From: Actinomycetes bacterium
GTDB lineage: Bacteria > Actinomycetota > Acidimicrobiia > Acidimicrobiales > JAJZXF01
Reading direction: 5' to 3'
DNA length: 39,591 nucleotides
Assembly: GCA_021802485.1 (NCBI GenBank)
Contig: JAJZXF010000015.1
Span: forward strand, 1 to 39,591
The notes below the pieces were generated by a model. That model worked only from the letters and a program-made list of their open reading frames with translations. It ran no database searches and was not told where the DNA came from. This document shows, one piece after another, positions 9,573 to 17,918 of the stretch. Every line of letters begins with the position of its first letter. Within the stretch, counting starts at the first letter, position 1. A program made the position numbers and the translations under genes.

Positions 9573-9704
9573 GGCCTGGCGCCAGCGAGGCACCACCTGC
9601 GCCTCGCGCTGAGGTGTTGCTATGGGCCGTTTCGGTAACTAGAGATTCCAGCTCGCGAACCAGGTGCAATGTAGCACCGTTCGTATCGGACACCCGGATG
9701 GCTC

Positions 9705-9735
9705 TTGTGCACGCGAGCCTCTCGTGCGCTATCGT
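9705..9735 (+). promoter_or_regulatory. Likely promoter of a leaderless ndk mRNA
   Basis: TTGTGC (9705-9710) and TATCGT (9730-9735) are 19 bases apart. The predicted start of transcription falls 2-3 bases before the ndk ATG at 9745, and no ribosome binding site precedes that ATG. The layout is the same as at tig. Confidence 0.4.
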
Positions 9736-9744
9736 CGCTTTCCC

Positions 9745-10161
9745 ATGAGCCGAACGTTGCTGATATTGAAGCCCGACGCCGTGGAACGGGGCCTGGTTGG
9801 GGAGCTTCTTTCCCGCATAGAACGGAAGGGATTGCATCTCGTAGCGGCAGAGCTGCGTGTTATCACACAGGACGTAGCGTCTCGGCACTACGAAGAGCAT
9901 GCAGGGAAACCGTTTTACGCTGAACTTGTACGCTTCATCACGAGGTCAGCTGCTCTGGTCGCAGTGGTGGAGGGGCCGGCAGAGACTTGGAAGATAGTCA
10001 GGACGCTCATGGGGGCGACTAACCCCGCCGAAGCTGAACCAGGCACGATCCGAGGCGATCTCGCGAGTTCCCTTACTGAGAACCTTGTTCATGGTTCGGA
10101 CTCGCAGGGATCTGCCGAGAGGGAGATTGCGCTGTTCTTCCCGGAGCTTGCGAGCCTGTAG
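9745..10161 (+). CDS. ndk: Nucleoside diphosphate kinase
   Basis: A 138-residue enzyme that transfers phosphate from NTPs to NDPs through a phosphohistidine. It starts MSRTLLILKPDAVERGLVGE, the family's N-terminus, with the catalytic His116 in NLVHGSDS and the TRSAALVAVVEG, MGATNPAEAEPGTIRGD and FFPEL blocks all present. The length matches the family. I reject a start 27 codons upstream because those residues are non-conserved and would overlap the promoter. It follows folC by about 170 bp and is probably transcribed alone. Confidence 0.96.
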   Translation: MSRTLLILKPDAVERGLVGELLSRIERKGLHLVAAELRVITQDVASRHYEEHAGKPFYAELVRFITRSAALVAVVEGPAETWKIVRTLMGATNPAEAEPGTIRGDLASSLTENLVHGSDSQGSAEREIALFFPELASL

Positions 10162-10176
10162 CCGCCTGGAGCGGCT
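10160..10176 (+). terminator. Small GC hairpin at the ndk stop
   Basis: AGCCGC and GCGGCT form a 6-bp stem with loop CTGGA directly at the ndk stop codon. No T-tract follows. It could contribute to 3'-end formation but is not a convincing intrinsic terminator. Confidence 0.25.
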
Positions 10177-10549
10177 TCGAAGCGTATGACCCGCTTGGGG
10201 CACCGCGCACCAATCCAAGCAGGTGAGAACCGGAGGAGGCGCTGCCAACGAGGAGCCGCCTTGTCTTGATCCAGATTCTGCCGTAACCTTACGATCTAGT
10301 GCAACTCAACGGCCTGGCATGAAAGAGGGTTCAAGGTCGTTGCGCGCGTGTCTTCTGGCATGGGCGCCCGCCGGTTTGTTCGCTGTCCGATTAGGTCTGG
10401 GGTGCGGATAACCAGATGGGCGAGGTGCCTGACTGGCTGGCGTGTGAACCTTGCAATGAAGGCACGAGTGTGGATGCAAAGTCTGTGATGGTTGGATTCT
10501 GTGATGGTTGAAGTGGTGATGAAGCGAGACGGAAAGGGAGAAGACTCCC
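10177..10549 (+). promoter_or_regulatory. mreB upstream region: possible promoter and a 13-bp direct repeat
   Basis: No gene is recognised in these 373 bp. A possible promoter is TTGATC (10266-10271), 18 bases, TACGAT (10290-10295). Nearer to mreB, TCTGTGATGGTTG occurs twice, at 10482-10494 and 10498-10510 (period 16 bp), about 40 bp before the start codon. The repeat could be a regulator site or part of the leader. GGGAGAAG at about 10537-10544 is the mreB ribosome binding site. Confidence 0.35.
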
Positions 10550-11581
10550 ATGGGTGACAACGCCTTTTCTCTGATGGGTAGAGATATGGCCGTGGACCTC
10601 GGAACGGCAAATACCATAGTTTATGTTCACGGACGGGGGATCGTGCTGAACGAGCCATCCGTCGTCGCGATCAACATCAAGGACGGCAAACCGCTGGCGG
10701 TTGGGTTGGAGGCCAAGCGGATGATCGGTCGTACGCCGAGCCACATCCAGGCGATCCGTCCCCTGAAAGACGGAGTGATAGCCGACTTCGAGATCTGCGA
10801 GAAGATGCTCCGGTACTTCATACACCGGGTGCATCAGCGTCGGTTTGCCAAGCCAAGGATGGTCATTTGCGTCCCGTCGGGTATCACGGGTGTGGAGCAG
10901 CGAGCGGTTCTCGAGGCGGCGCAGTATGCGGGAGCCCGCAGGGCGTTCATCATCGAAGAGCCGATGGCGGCAGCCATCGGTGCAGGGTTGCCGGTGTACG
11001 AGCCTACGGGGAACATGGTTGTCGACATTGGTGGTGGGACCACTGAGGTTGCCGTTATCTCTCTTGGTGGGATTGTGACGAGTCAGTCGGTACGCATCGG
11101 GGGTGACGAACTCGATGATGCGATCATTGCGTTCATGAAGAAGGAGTACAGCCTGGCTCTTGGGGAGAGAACGGCCGAGGAGATCAAGATGGCTCTTGGC
11201 TCAGCTTACGCTAGAGATGAGGAGCTGCACGCTGAGATAAGAGGTCGAGACCTAGTCACCGGATTGCCGAAGACGATCGTGATAACGACTCAAGAGATCA
11301 GGCGTGCAATCGAGGAGCCGGTGAACGCCATCGTGGATGCGGTGAAGGTGACTCTGGACAAGACCCCCCCTGAGCTTGCTGCCGACATCATGGAGCAGGG
11401 GATCGTCCTTACGGGTGGAGGAGCGTTGTTGCACGGCCTCGATATTCGGATTCATGAAGAGACCGGGATGCCGATCGTGGTAGCTCGGGATCCGTTGAAT
11501 TGTGTCGCGATCGGCAGTGGGCAGTGCTTGGAGGAGTTCGACGCCCTAAAGGACGTTCTTATCTCATCCGGAAACGGTTAA
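10550..11581 (+). CDS. mreB: Rod shape-determining actin-like protein MreB
   Basis: A 343-residue bacterial actin that forms membrane-bound filaments guiding lateral wall synthesis. The nucleotide-binding segments are all present: [14 protein letters not shown] (phosphate 1), [14 protein letters not shown] and [18 protein letters not shown] (connect 1 and phosphate 2), and [14 protein letters not shown] (adenosine). The short N-terminal segment [12 protein letters not shown] may help membrane binding. It heads the mreB-mreC-mreD-mrdA cluster, which implies a rod-like cell or at least MreB-directed elongation. Most polar-growing actinobacteria lack this system, while deep-branching classes such as Acidimicrobiia keep it. 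Confidence 0.97.
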   Translation: MGDNAFSLMGRDMAVDLGTANTIVYVHGRGIVLNEPSVVAINIKDGKPLAVGLEAKRMIGRTPSHIQAIRPLKDGVIADFEICEKMLRYFIHRVHQRRFAKPRMVICVPSGITGVEQRAVLEAAQYAGARRAFIIEEPMAAAIGAGLPVYEPTGNMVVDIGGGTTEVAVISLGGIVTSQSVRIGGDELDDAIIAFMKKEYSLALGERTAEEIKMALGSAYARDEELHAEIRGRDLVTGLPKTIVITTQEIRRAIEEPVNAIVDAVKVTLDKTPPELAADIMEQGIVLTGGGALLHGLDIRIHEETGMPIVVARDPLNCVAIGSGQCLEEFDALKDVLISSGNG

Positions 11582-11721
11582 TGCTCCCTGGGGCTTGCCT
11601 GGGAAGTCACAGAGCGCTGCTGAGCAAAGCGAACAGGTGTCAATGGAGCGGGGCATTGCATCTCCTGGCGCCGGTCGTCTGCCGACGAGCTGGCGGCAGC
11701 TGGAGCCATTGAGGCGTTCAG

Positions 11722-12558
11722 GTGGCAATCCTAAAGAGGCCCCGGCGACCGCGGCGGACACTGATGCTGCTGATGCTTGCGGCGGTGACCATAGTGACTC
11801 TTTACTATCGCAGTGGGACGCGCCACGTTATAGAGAGTATGAAGTCCGGTGCGCGGGACGCCTTTGCGCCGGTTCAATCGGGTGTTGAGTCATGGCTCAG
11901 GCCCGTGGGGAACTTCTTTGACGGCGCTGTGCACTACGGGACACTCGCGTCATCGGTTGGAAGGCTCCGCTCCGAGAACGGAAGCCTGGAGCGTCGCTAC
12001 ATCGAGTCTGTAGATGTTCGTCGGAAGCTGAAGGCCCTCCTGCGTCAGGAGCACCTTCCCTGGTCAGGGAGCCTCCCAAGCGTTATGGCCGAGGTTATCG
12101 CTGGCGCGACCTCGAACTTCGAACTTACGGTCGTCATCGACAAGGGTCGACGCCAAGGCGTGGACGTCGGCATGCCCGTGGTGTCGGGGGCAGGCCTTGT
12201 GGGAAGGGTGATCGAGGCATCCGCCTCCAGCTCGACGGTGCTGTTGATCACAGATCCCACTTCGAGCGTGGGGGTGCGGTTTGGCGCCGCGGGGGTTCTC
12301 GGGGTGGCCGAGGGAACTGGGGCCAGTCGTCCCCTCGCGGTGGACTTTGTGCCGCCGGGTACTGCTCTTCGAAAGGGGGAGGTAATGTTCACGAGTGGGT
12401 TGCAGCACGCGATCTTTCCGCCTGGGATTCCAGTGGGTCGAGTAGCGTCATTCAAGGTCGCCCCGGGGGGCGTTCAGGAACACATTGTCCTCAAACCTCT
12501 GGCGTCCTTGAGCCGCCTTCAGTATGTGAGCATTCTCGAGTGGCAGCCGCCGCCGTGA
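11722..12558 (+). CDS. mreC: Rod shape-determining protein MreC
   Basis: A 278-residue bitopic membrane protein: a basic N-terminus (KRPRRPRR), one transmembrane helix (~13-28), a coiled-coil stretch around residues 75-110, and the periplasmic double beta-barrel containing VVIDKGRRQGVDVGMPVV, a typical MreC block. It links MreB to the elongation PBP outside the membrane. The start is a GTG with GAGG seven bases upstream. It lies 140 bp after mreB, and mreD follows closely. Confidence 0.93.
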   Translation: MAILKRPRRPRRTLMLLMLAAVTIVTLYYRSGTRHVIESMKSGARDAFAPVQSGVESWLRPVGNFFDGAVHYGTLASSVGRLRSENGSLERRYIESVDVRRKLKALLRQEHLPWSGSLPSVMAEVIAGATSNFELTVVIDKGRRQGVDVGMPVVSGAGLVGRVIEASASSSTVLLITDPTSSVGVRFGAAGVLGVAEGTGASRPLAVDFVPPGTALRKGEVMFTSGLQHAIFPPGIPVGRVASFKVAPGGVQEHIVLKPLASLSRLQYVSILEWQPPP

Positions 12559-12601
12559 CCAACGGTTGCTCGAGTCGCTACAGCGTGATGCAGCCGGGCG
12601 G

Positions 12602-13204
12602 ATGAACCTTCTGGGTAAGTTTCGGCTAGCACTTCTTGTCCTTTTGATCCTGACGATTCAAAGGACAATTCTTGATGGCGTTGTCGTCCACCACGCTCAT
12701 CCCGATGCAATGGTGCTGATCCCAATCGTGATCGCCTATCTATATGGGCCGGAGAAGGGTGCCGTGGCTGGTTTTGCCATCGGCTTGCTCAGCGACTTGT
12801 TCCTCGCGACGCCGTTCGGCCTGACCGCGCTAACACTTACGGCAACTGCTTACTATGTGGGTGTGATCAAGTCCTCTACCCGGGCATCTTTATGGTGGCT
12901 CCCGGCCCTTGTCGCTGCAGCTGCTAGCTCCGTCCAGGTCGTATTCTTTGCTCTGCTTGGTGCAATCTTGGGCCAGCCCGCGATGCTCCAGGACAATCTG
13001 GCCGCTATAGTGATCGTGGTGGCTGTTGCGAATGGCGTCCTTGCGGCACCGGTGCTGCGAGCGGTCTCTTGGGCTACTGCTTCTTCCGCGGCATCAGAGC
13101 GGTCCAGACCTGCGCTCGGTTCCAGCGAGGCTGGCTCTGGGGGTCGTTCAGCCGCGATAACCCGTTCTGCCGCAACCACCAGGAGTTCGTGGAGAAGTAA
13201 CTGA
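12602..13204 (+). CDS. mreD: Rod shape-determining protein MreD
   Basis: A polytopic membrane protein of about 200 residues with roughly five hydrophobic segments. The characteristic YGPEKGAVAGFAIGLLSDLF segment matches the MreD pattern (G...G...GLL.D). It is assigned by this pattern, its length and its position between mreC and mrdA. I start it at ATG 12602, immediately before the first membrane helix. A TTG at 12566 would add 12 residues. The C-terminal ~45 residues are a Ser/Ala/Arg-rich cytosolic tail not usual in the family. Confidence 0.85.
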   Translation: MNLLGKFRLALLVLLILTIQRTILDGVVVHHAHPDAMVLIPIVIAYLYGPEKGAVAGFAIGLLSDLFLATPFGLTALTLTATAYYVGVIKSSTRASLWWLPALVAAAASSVQVVFFALLGAILGQPAMLQDNLAAIVIVVAVANGVLAAPVLRAVSWATASSAASERSRPALGSSEAGSGGRSAAITRSAATTRSSWRSN

Positions 13205-13506
13205 CATGTTGTATCGACGCATTCATCGAGGAGCTCTTCATCTGGACTTGCCATGCGCTGTCAGGCAATGCCCCACCCAATCGGCCGGGGCCATGGCCTT
13301 TCGCGTCAACACAAGCCATGATCGCAACGCTTCGGAGCAGTCCGATCCTGTGCCTTCGTGGGTTGTGCAATGACCGTGAATCCCTCCAGGGTCGCAGGCA
13401 GCGAAGGCCGCAGCTGTAGTTGCAAGCCCCGCCGGAATACTGCACGGGTTCCTAGCCTGCTGAAACCGCAGGGAGTGAATCCAAGAGCAGCTGACGGGCT
13501 CAGAAC
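13205..13506. other. Gap between mreD and mrdA, nothing recognised
   Basis: About 300 bp with no frame that looks like protein on either strand. A GGCCATGGCC palindrome near 13298-13307 is the only local symmetry I noticed. An unusually large gap inside an otherwise compact mre cluster suggests a deleted or decayed gene, or a separate mrdA promoter. Confidence 0.35.
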
Positions 13507-15636
13507 GTGAAGAGTCGGCGCAAGACCCGTATATCGCGTCGGACGCGCAACGCGGTGGTCCAGAATCGCTCTGGTTCGCGTAGGCGCCGTGGTCCGAGCG
13601 CTGGCCTTCGGCTCAAGATTACCGGTGTGGTCGTAGTGCTCTGCTTTGCTGCGGTGGTGACGCGGCTCTGGTACTTGCAGATCCTGAGCGCTCCGAGCTA
13701 CCAGCAAGTGGTCGTGGCGAACCATGTGCGAGTCGTGCCGTTGGCACCGACGCGGGGTTTGATATTGGCGCGCAATGGGCAGGTGATGGCGGGTAATACG
13801 GTGACCGATACCATTGCACTCAGCCGCTTGGTCGCCCAGCAGTATCCCCAGGTTGTAGGTAGGCTGGCCGCTCTCTTGGGTATGACCCAGGCTCAGATCG
13901 ACGCGACTCTTGCTGATTCGCAGTTCAACGCCTACGAGCCCGTGCCGGTTATGACGGACGTGCCTTTGAACAAGGTGTTGTACGTGAGGGAGAACCAGAG
14001 CTTGTTTCCCGGAGTCTCCGTCACGCTCTCGACGCAGCGGAACTACCCGTACGGCACCGCTGCTGCTCATCTACTCGGCTATCTGGGCCAGATCACCCCA
14101 GCGCAGCTTGCCGCCTATAAGAAATACGGATACCACCAGGGAGACTTGATCGGTCAGGCTGGAGTGGAGGCCAGTTACGAACGCTGGCTCAGGGGAATTC
14201 CCGGAAAGACAGAGCTCGAGGTGGACGCTCTTGGAAATGTCGTGGGAACGCTCAAGACCACGCCGAGCACACCAGGAAACAACCTGGTGCTTACCGTGGA
14301 TCTTCACCTTCAGCAGTATGTGGACGCGGCCTTGGCTCAAGGAATTGCGAAGCTGCACTCGCAGGGGCTGCCCGCGCCATCAGGAGCAGCGGTTGTGATG
14401 AACCCGCAAAACGGCTCTGTGCTTGCCATGGCGTCATACCCCACGTACTCACCGAGTGCCTGGGTCGGGGGCATATCTCAGGCGAACTACTCCGCTCTGA
14501 CCAACCCTGCAAATCATGACCCGTTGTTCAACAGAGCAATTGCTGGGCTCTACACTCCGGGGTCAACCTTCAAGATCGCGACCGCTACTGCAGCACTGGA
14601 CTCTGGTCTCATCACCCCATCGACTTATATCAACGACCCCGGGTATTTCAAGATTCCGGGCGTGTGTAGCGGTAAGTGCAGCTATCACAACGCAGGTGGC
14701 GAGTCGCTTGGCCCGATCCAGATCATCAAAGCGATAGCCGCCTCCGATGACGTTTTCTTTTATACCCTCGGGTACCGCTTCTGGGTGAACAGGAGCACTT
14801 ACGGTCCAATGCCGATACAGAACATGGCCCACCTCTACGGCCTAGGACGGATAACGGGAATACCAATTCCCGGAGAGGTGAAGGGGCAGATAGACAGCCC
14901 CGCTCTACGCGCACGCCAGCACGCTCAGAACCCAAAGGCGTTTCCTTACGGCGGATGGTATGTAGGTGACAACCTGGAGATGGCCTTTGGTCAGGGAGAG
15001 ACCTTGATAACGCCGATAGAGCTGGCGGACGCATTCGCGACGTTTGCGAATGGTGGTACTCGCTACCAGCCGCGCGTAGCTGAAGCCGCAGTAAGTGCAT
15101 CAGGGAAGGTTGTCAAGGTGTTCCCGCCGGTTGTCACCGGTCACGTCACCTATGCGCCAGGAGTGCACTCGACCATGCTCACCGGGTTCGAACACGAAGT
15201 GACGAGGCCCTACGGGACTGGTTACGGCACGTTTCTCGGGTACCCGTACTCCCAGCTCCCGATAGCCGGCAAGACTGGGACTGCGAGCGTGGCCCATGGC
15301 ACGCAGCCGAACGCTCTATATGTAGGTTTCGCTCCAGCGAATGCCACCCCGCGATATGTGGTCAGCGTCGTGGTGAAAGAAGGTGGTTACGGAGCAACCG
15401 GCGCAGGGCCAATAGCCAGGTCGATTTTCCAGTACCTCATCGGACACCCACCTCGGCCGGTGAACCTGCCTACGACAGGCGCAAACGGATCCAGCGCAGG
15501 TCCGAACCCAGCTGCAGTGGCCGTGGGCATTTCTCCGCACCAGCGATCCGCAGCTGGCCTTGGCGCTCCGATGCAACGAGTGGCTATCGACCGGCCGCGG
15601 GGCAATCCCTTGGCAAGAGCGATGGGTACTCGCTAA
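13507..15636 (+). CDS. mrdA: Penicillin-binding protein 2, elongation transpeptidase
   Basis: A 709-residue class B PBP that cross-links peptidoglycan during cell elongation. It has a very basic cytosolic N-terminus (~1-35), one transmembrane helix (~37-52), the dimerisation/pedestal domain, then the transpeptidase domain. The SxxK motif is STFK at 353-356 (nucleophile Ser353) and KTG is at 589-591. The second motif reads S413-D-D415 where SxN is usual. Asp at this third position occurs in some actinobacterial PBP2s as I recall them. The start is a GTG without a clear ribosome binding site. A short insert with two cysteines (CSGKCSYHNAGGE) sits between motifs one and two. No rodA, the usual glycosyltransferase partner, follows. 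Confidence 0.94.
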   Translation: MKSRRKTRISRRTRNAVVQNRSGSRRRRGPSAGLRLKITGVVVVLCFAAVVTRLWYLQILSAPSYQQVVVANHVRVVPLAPTRGLILARNGQVMAGNTVTDTIALSRLVAQQYPQVVGRLAALLGMTQAQIDATLADSQFNAYEPVPVMTDVPLNKVLYVRENQSLFPGVSVTLSTQRNYPYGTAAAHLLGYLGQITPAQLAAYKKYGYHQGDLIGQAGVEASYERWLRGIPGKTELEVDALGNVVGTLKTTPSTPGNNLVLTVDLHLQQYVDAALAQGIAKLHSQGLPAPSGAAVVMNPQNGSVLAMASYPTYSPSAWVGGISQANYSALTNPANHDPLFNRAIAGLYTPGSTFKIATATAALDSGLITPSTYINDPGYFKIPGVCSGKCSYHNAGGESLGPIQIIKAIAASDDVFFYTLGYRFWVNRSTYGPMPIQNMAHLYGLGRITGIPIPGEVKGQIDSPALRARQHAQNPKAFPYGGWYVGDNLEMAFGQGETLITPIELADAFATFANGGTRYQPRVAEAAVSASGKVVKVFPPVVTGHVTYAPGVHSTMLTGFEHEVTRPYGTGYGTFLGYPYSQLPIAGKTGTASVAHGTQPNALYVGFAPANATPRYVVSVVVKEGGYGATGAGPIARSIFQYLIGHPPRPVNLPTTGANGSSAGPNPAAVAVGISPHQRSAAGLGAPMQRVAIDRPRGNPLARAMGTR

Positions 15637-16169
15637 GGAGCGGCATCTGAGCATGATTGCGTACAAGTGCTCTGCTAGGTTGCCGCGGCGGAATGCGAGC
15701 AGCACCCAAGAGGTATTCGGAGGATCGCATTCCGGGGAGCTATGCTTGTTGCGTAATGACACTCCCGAGCATGCACTGCAAAGCTGTCGTTTCAGGGGTG
15801 TCGGAGCCTGCGAGCGGGCGACCTCGTGTTGGCGCTGTAGCGTCTCGACGTCGCGAGCTGCCGTTTCGGGAGGATCTAAGCGGTTGGTGGTCTACGTGAT
15901 GAACGGCGAAGAATCTCGGATGTCACGGATTCATGAGGGATCGCGGGCGGGAAGTAGCGGGGCGCGTCGCGCCCCACGGGATAGGTGTTGCACACGTGCG
16001 GGGCGTATAGACGAGTCGAGCTGTGCATCAGAGGATCGAGTACGACGCGGAGCGGCATATTGCCGCCAAGAAAGTTTGCAGCAGGCGAGCCGAGGATATT
16101 GCCATACGTCCTTCATCCCGGTGGCTTCGTCGCGCCAGGCGTCAATACGAGAAGGGACAGTTCAACTTC
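15637..16169. other. 533-bp gap where rodA would be expected
   Basis: I find no recognisable protein on either strand. Open frames here have no hydrophobic segments and no family motifs. A perfect hairpin, GGGGCGC-GTC-GCGCCCC, lies at 15959-15975 with no T-tract after it. GAAGGGA at about 16151-16157 precedes the rng start I chose. Possible readings are an unrecognised RNA leader of rng, or the eroded site of a lost gene. Confidence 0.35.
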
Positions 16170-17918
16170 ATGTCAGAGTCGACTTCAGGTCGCTTGCGAC
16201 GAGACCAGGATGAACCCGAAGAGCGTGAGGCGGGCACTTCGAGATCCACTTCAGTGGCATCCCAGCCGCTGCGGCCTCTCGATGGACCAGTTGAGGCCGC
16301 TAAGGGGAAAGCTTCTGCGAAGCCGAAGATAGGGGATACGAGGCCCGCTCCTCCTGTTCCAATGGAGAGCGGTATCGCTGGCTATAGCGTGGGAGCCGCA
16401 ACCCCCGCGGATCCGAGAAAACAGACGAGTGGGGGTCCCGGTGATCCCGCGGCTGGCGCGGGGCATACGGGAAGGAAGCGATCACGGAGCAGGGGCAGGC
16501 GCAGAAAGCCAAGGGCTGCAGCAGATAGAAGTGCTGCAGCTGATTCTTCGCAAGAAGCGGTGCATGATCCCGACCAGGGGTCAGACAGCACGGGATCGGG
16601 AGCTGGTCCGGATCCAGCAGGCGAAGGCGCTTCTCGCCGGCGAGTGGGTCGTTACCTCATGTGCGTTCATGTCGAGGGCGAGGTGTCCCACATAGCGGTT
16701 CTTGAGGGAAGGTCCCTTGTCGAGCATCTGGTATCCCGGGCCCAAAGCTCACCTAGTCAGATTGACGGGAACGTCTATCTCGGTCGCGTGGAGACTGTCC
16801 TCCCGGGCATGGAGGCTGCTTTCGTTGATATTGGAACGCCGAAGAGCGCGGTGCTTTATTGGGGGGATATCCGCTATGACCCTGACGATCTGCTCGATAG
16901 TGCGCAAGAGGCCCCGGCCCGTATAGAGCAGGTGCTCCGTGCAGGCCAGACGATTCTTTGCCAGGTGATAAAGAACCCGATTGGAGCAAAGGGGGCTCGG
17001 CTCACCCAAGCAGTGTCGCTGCCAGGGAGGTTCTTGGTGGTGATCCCGGGGGCGCCCAAGGCATTTGGGATTTCAAGACGGCTTGACGACAAAGAGCGCA
17101 GGCGCCTTAGACGCGCAATTGAGCCAATCAGGCCTGAGGGGATGGGGGTTATCGTTAGGACAGCTGCTGCTGCCGCTTCTCAGGCCGAGCTTCGGAGGGA
17201 CTTCGATGAACTGAAGGGGCGTTGGGAGGGGATCATCGCAGAGAGAGAGCGCCAGCGCTCACCAGCGCTGTTGTACTCAGAGCCTGGGCTTGCACTGCGG
17301 GTTGTGCGAGAAGAACTGAACCGGGAGTACCGAGCGGTTGTGGTTGACGACCCTGAGACCTACGAGAAGGTCCGGGGCTATGTTGCGAGTGTGAACCCTG
17401 ATCTGTTGGATCGCGTGGAGTACTACGACACCTCGGTGGAGCGCCTGAGCCTGTTCGAGCGCTATCACGTTCACGAGCAGCTGCAAAAGGCGCTCGACCG
17501 CAAGGTATGGTTGCCTTCAGGGGGGTCGCTCATCATCGAGCGCACCGAGGCGCTGACGGTTATCGACGTGAACACCGGTCGCAACGTTGGAAAGTCCAAC
17601 CTCGAGGAGACGGTTTACAAGAACAATCTTGAAGCAGCGGAGGAGATTGCGCGTCAACTCAGATTGAGAGATATCGGGGGCATCATCGTGATCGACTTCA
17701 TCGACATGGAGCAAAAGAGCAACCGCGCGAACGTTGCAAAGGCACTCAAGGCAGCTCTTGCAAGGGACAAGACGCGAACCCAGGTGTCCGAGGTGAGCGC
17801 ACTCGGTCTGGTGGAGATGACCCGCAAACGCGTTTCCGAGGGCCTTGTGGAGTCGCTTTCCGAGGTATGTCCGACCTGTTCGGGTCGTGGAATAGTCGTA
17901 GACGAATTGTTCGTTTGA
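16170..17918 (+). CDS. rng: Ribonuclease E/G family endoribonuclease
   Basis: A 582-residue RNase E/G. The N-terminal ~150 residues are low-complexity and basic (GRKRSRSRGRRRKPRAA), like the disordered RNA- or partner-binding extensions of actinobacterial RNase E. The catalytic core then begins with an S1-like segment (GNVYLGRVETVLPGMEAAFV), followed by the RNase H-like and DNase I-like parts. The metal-binding Asp residues are in VIDVNTGRNVGKSN and VIDFIDM, and the Zn-link-like CPTCSGRG is near the end. It initiates mRNA decay and rRNA/tRNA processing. I chose ATG 16170 because homology-free sequence precedes it and a GAAGGGA lies upstream. The protein ends soon after CPTC, shorter than proteobacterial RNase E. 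miaB overlaps or abuts its end. Confidence 0.93.
   Translation: MSESTSGRLRRDQDEPEEREAGTSRSTSVASQPLRPLDGPVEAAKGKASAKPKIGDTRPAPPVPMESGIAGYSVGAATPADPRKQTSGGPGDPAAGAGHTGRKRSRSRGRRRKPRAAADRSAAADSSQEAVHDPDQGSDSTGSGAGPDPAGEGASRRRVGRYLMCVHVEGEVSHIAVLEGRSLVEHLVSRAQSSPSQIDGNVYLGRVETVLPGMEAAFVDIGTPKSAVLYWGDIRYDPDDLLDSAQEAPARIEQVLRAGQTILCQVIKNPIGAKGARLTQAVSLPGRFLVVIPGAPKAFGISRRLDDKERRRLRRAIEPIRPEGMGVIVRTAAAAASQAELRRDFDELKGRWEGIIAERERQRSPALLYSEPGLALRVVREELNREYRAVVVDDPETYEKVRGYVASVNPDLLDRVEYYDTSVERLSLFERYHVHEQLQKALDRKVWLPSGGSLIIERTEALTVIDVNTGRNVGKSNLEETVYKNNLEAAEEIARQLRLRDIGGIIVIDFIDMEQKSNRANVAKALKAALARDKTRTQVSEVSALGLVEMTRKRVSEGLVESLSEVCPTCSGRGIVVDELFV

Noticed and set aside
13306-14070. Minus-strand open frame of 254 codons over the start of mrdA
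   Set aside because: It is antisense to conserved mrdA sequence, and its composition is Arg/His rich as expected for a shadow frame.
16023-16169. Upstream start for rng adding 49 residues
   Set aside because: The extra residues are not protein-like or conserved, and a better-spaced GAAGGGA precedes ATG 16170.
15560-16213. Plus-strand open frame of 217 codons spanning the mrdA-rng gap
   Set aside because: It overlaps the mrdA 3' end and rng 5' end in another frame, has no hydrophobic or family pattern, and cannot be rodA, which needs about ten membrane helices.
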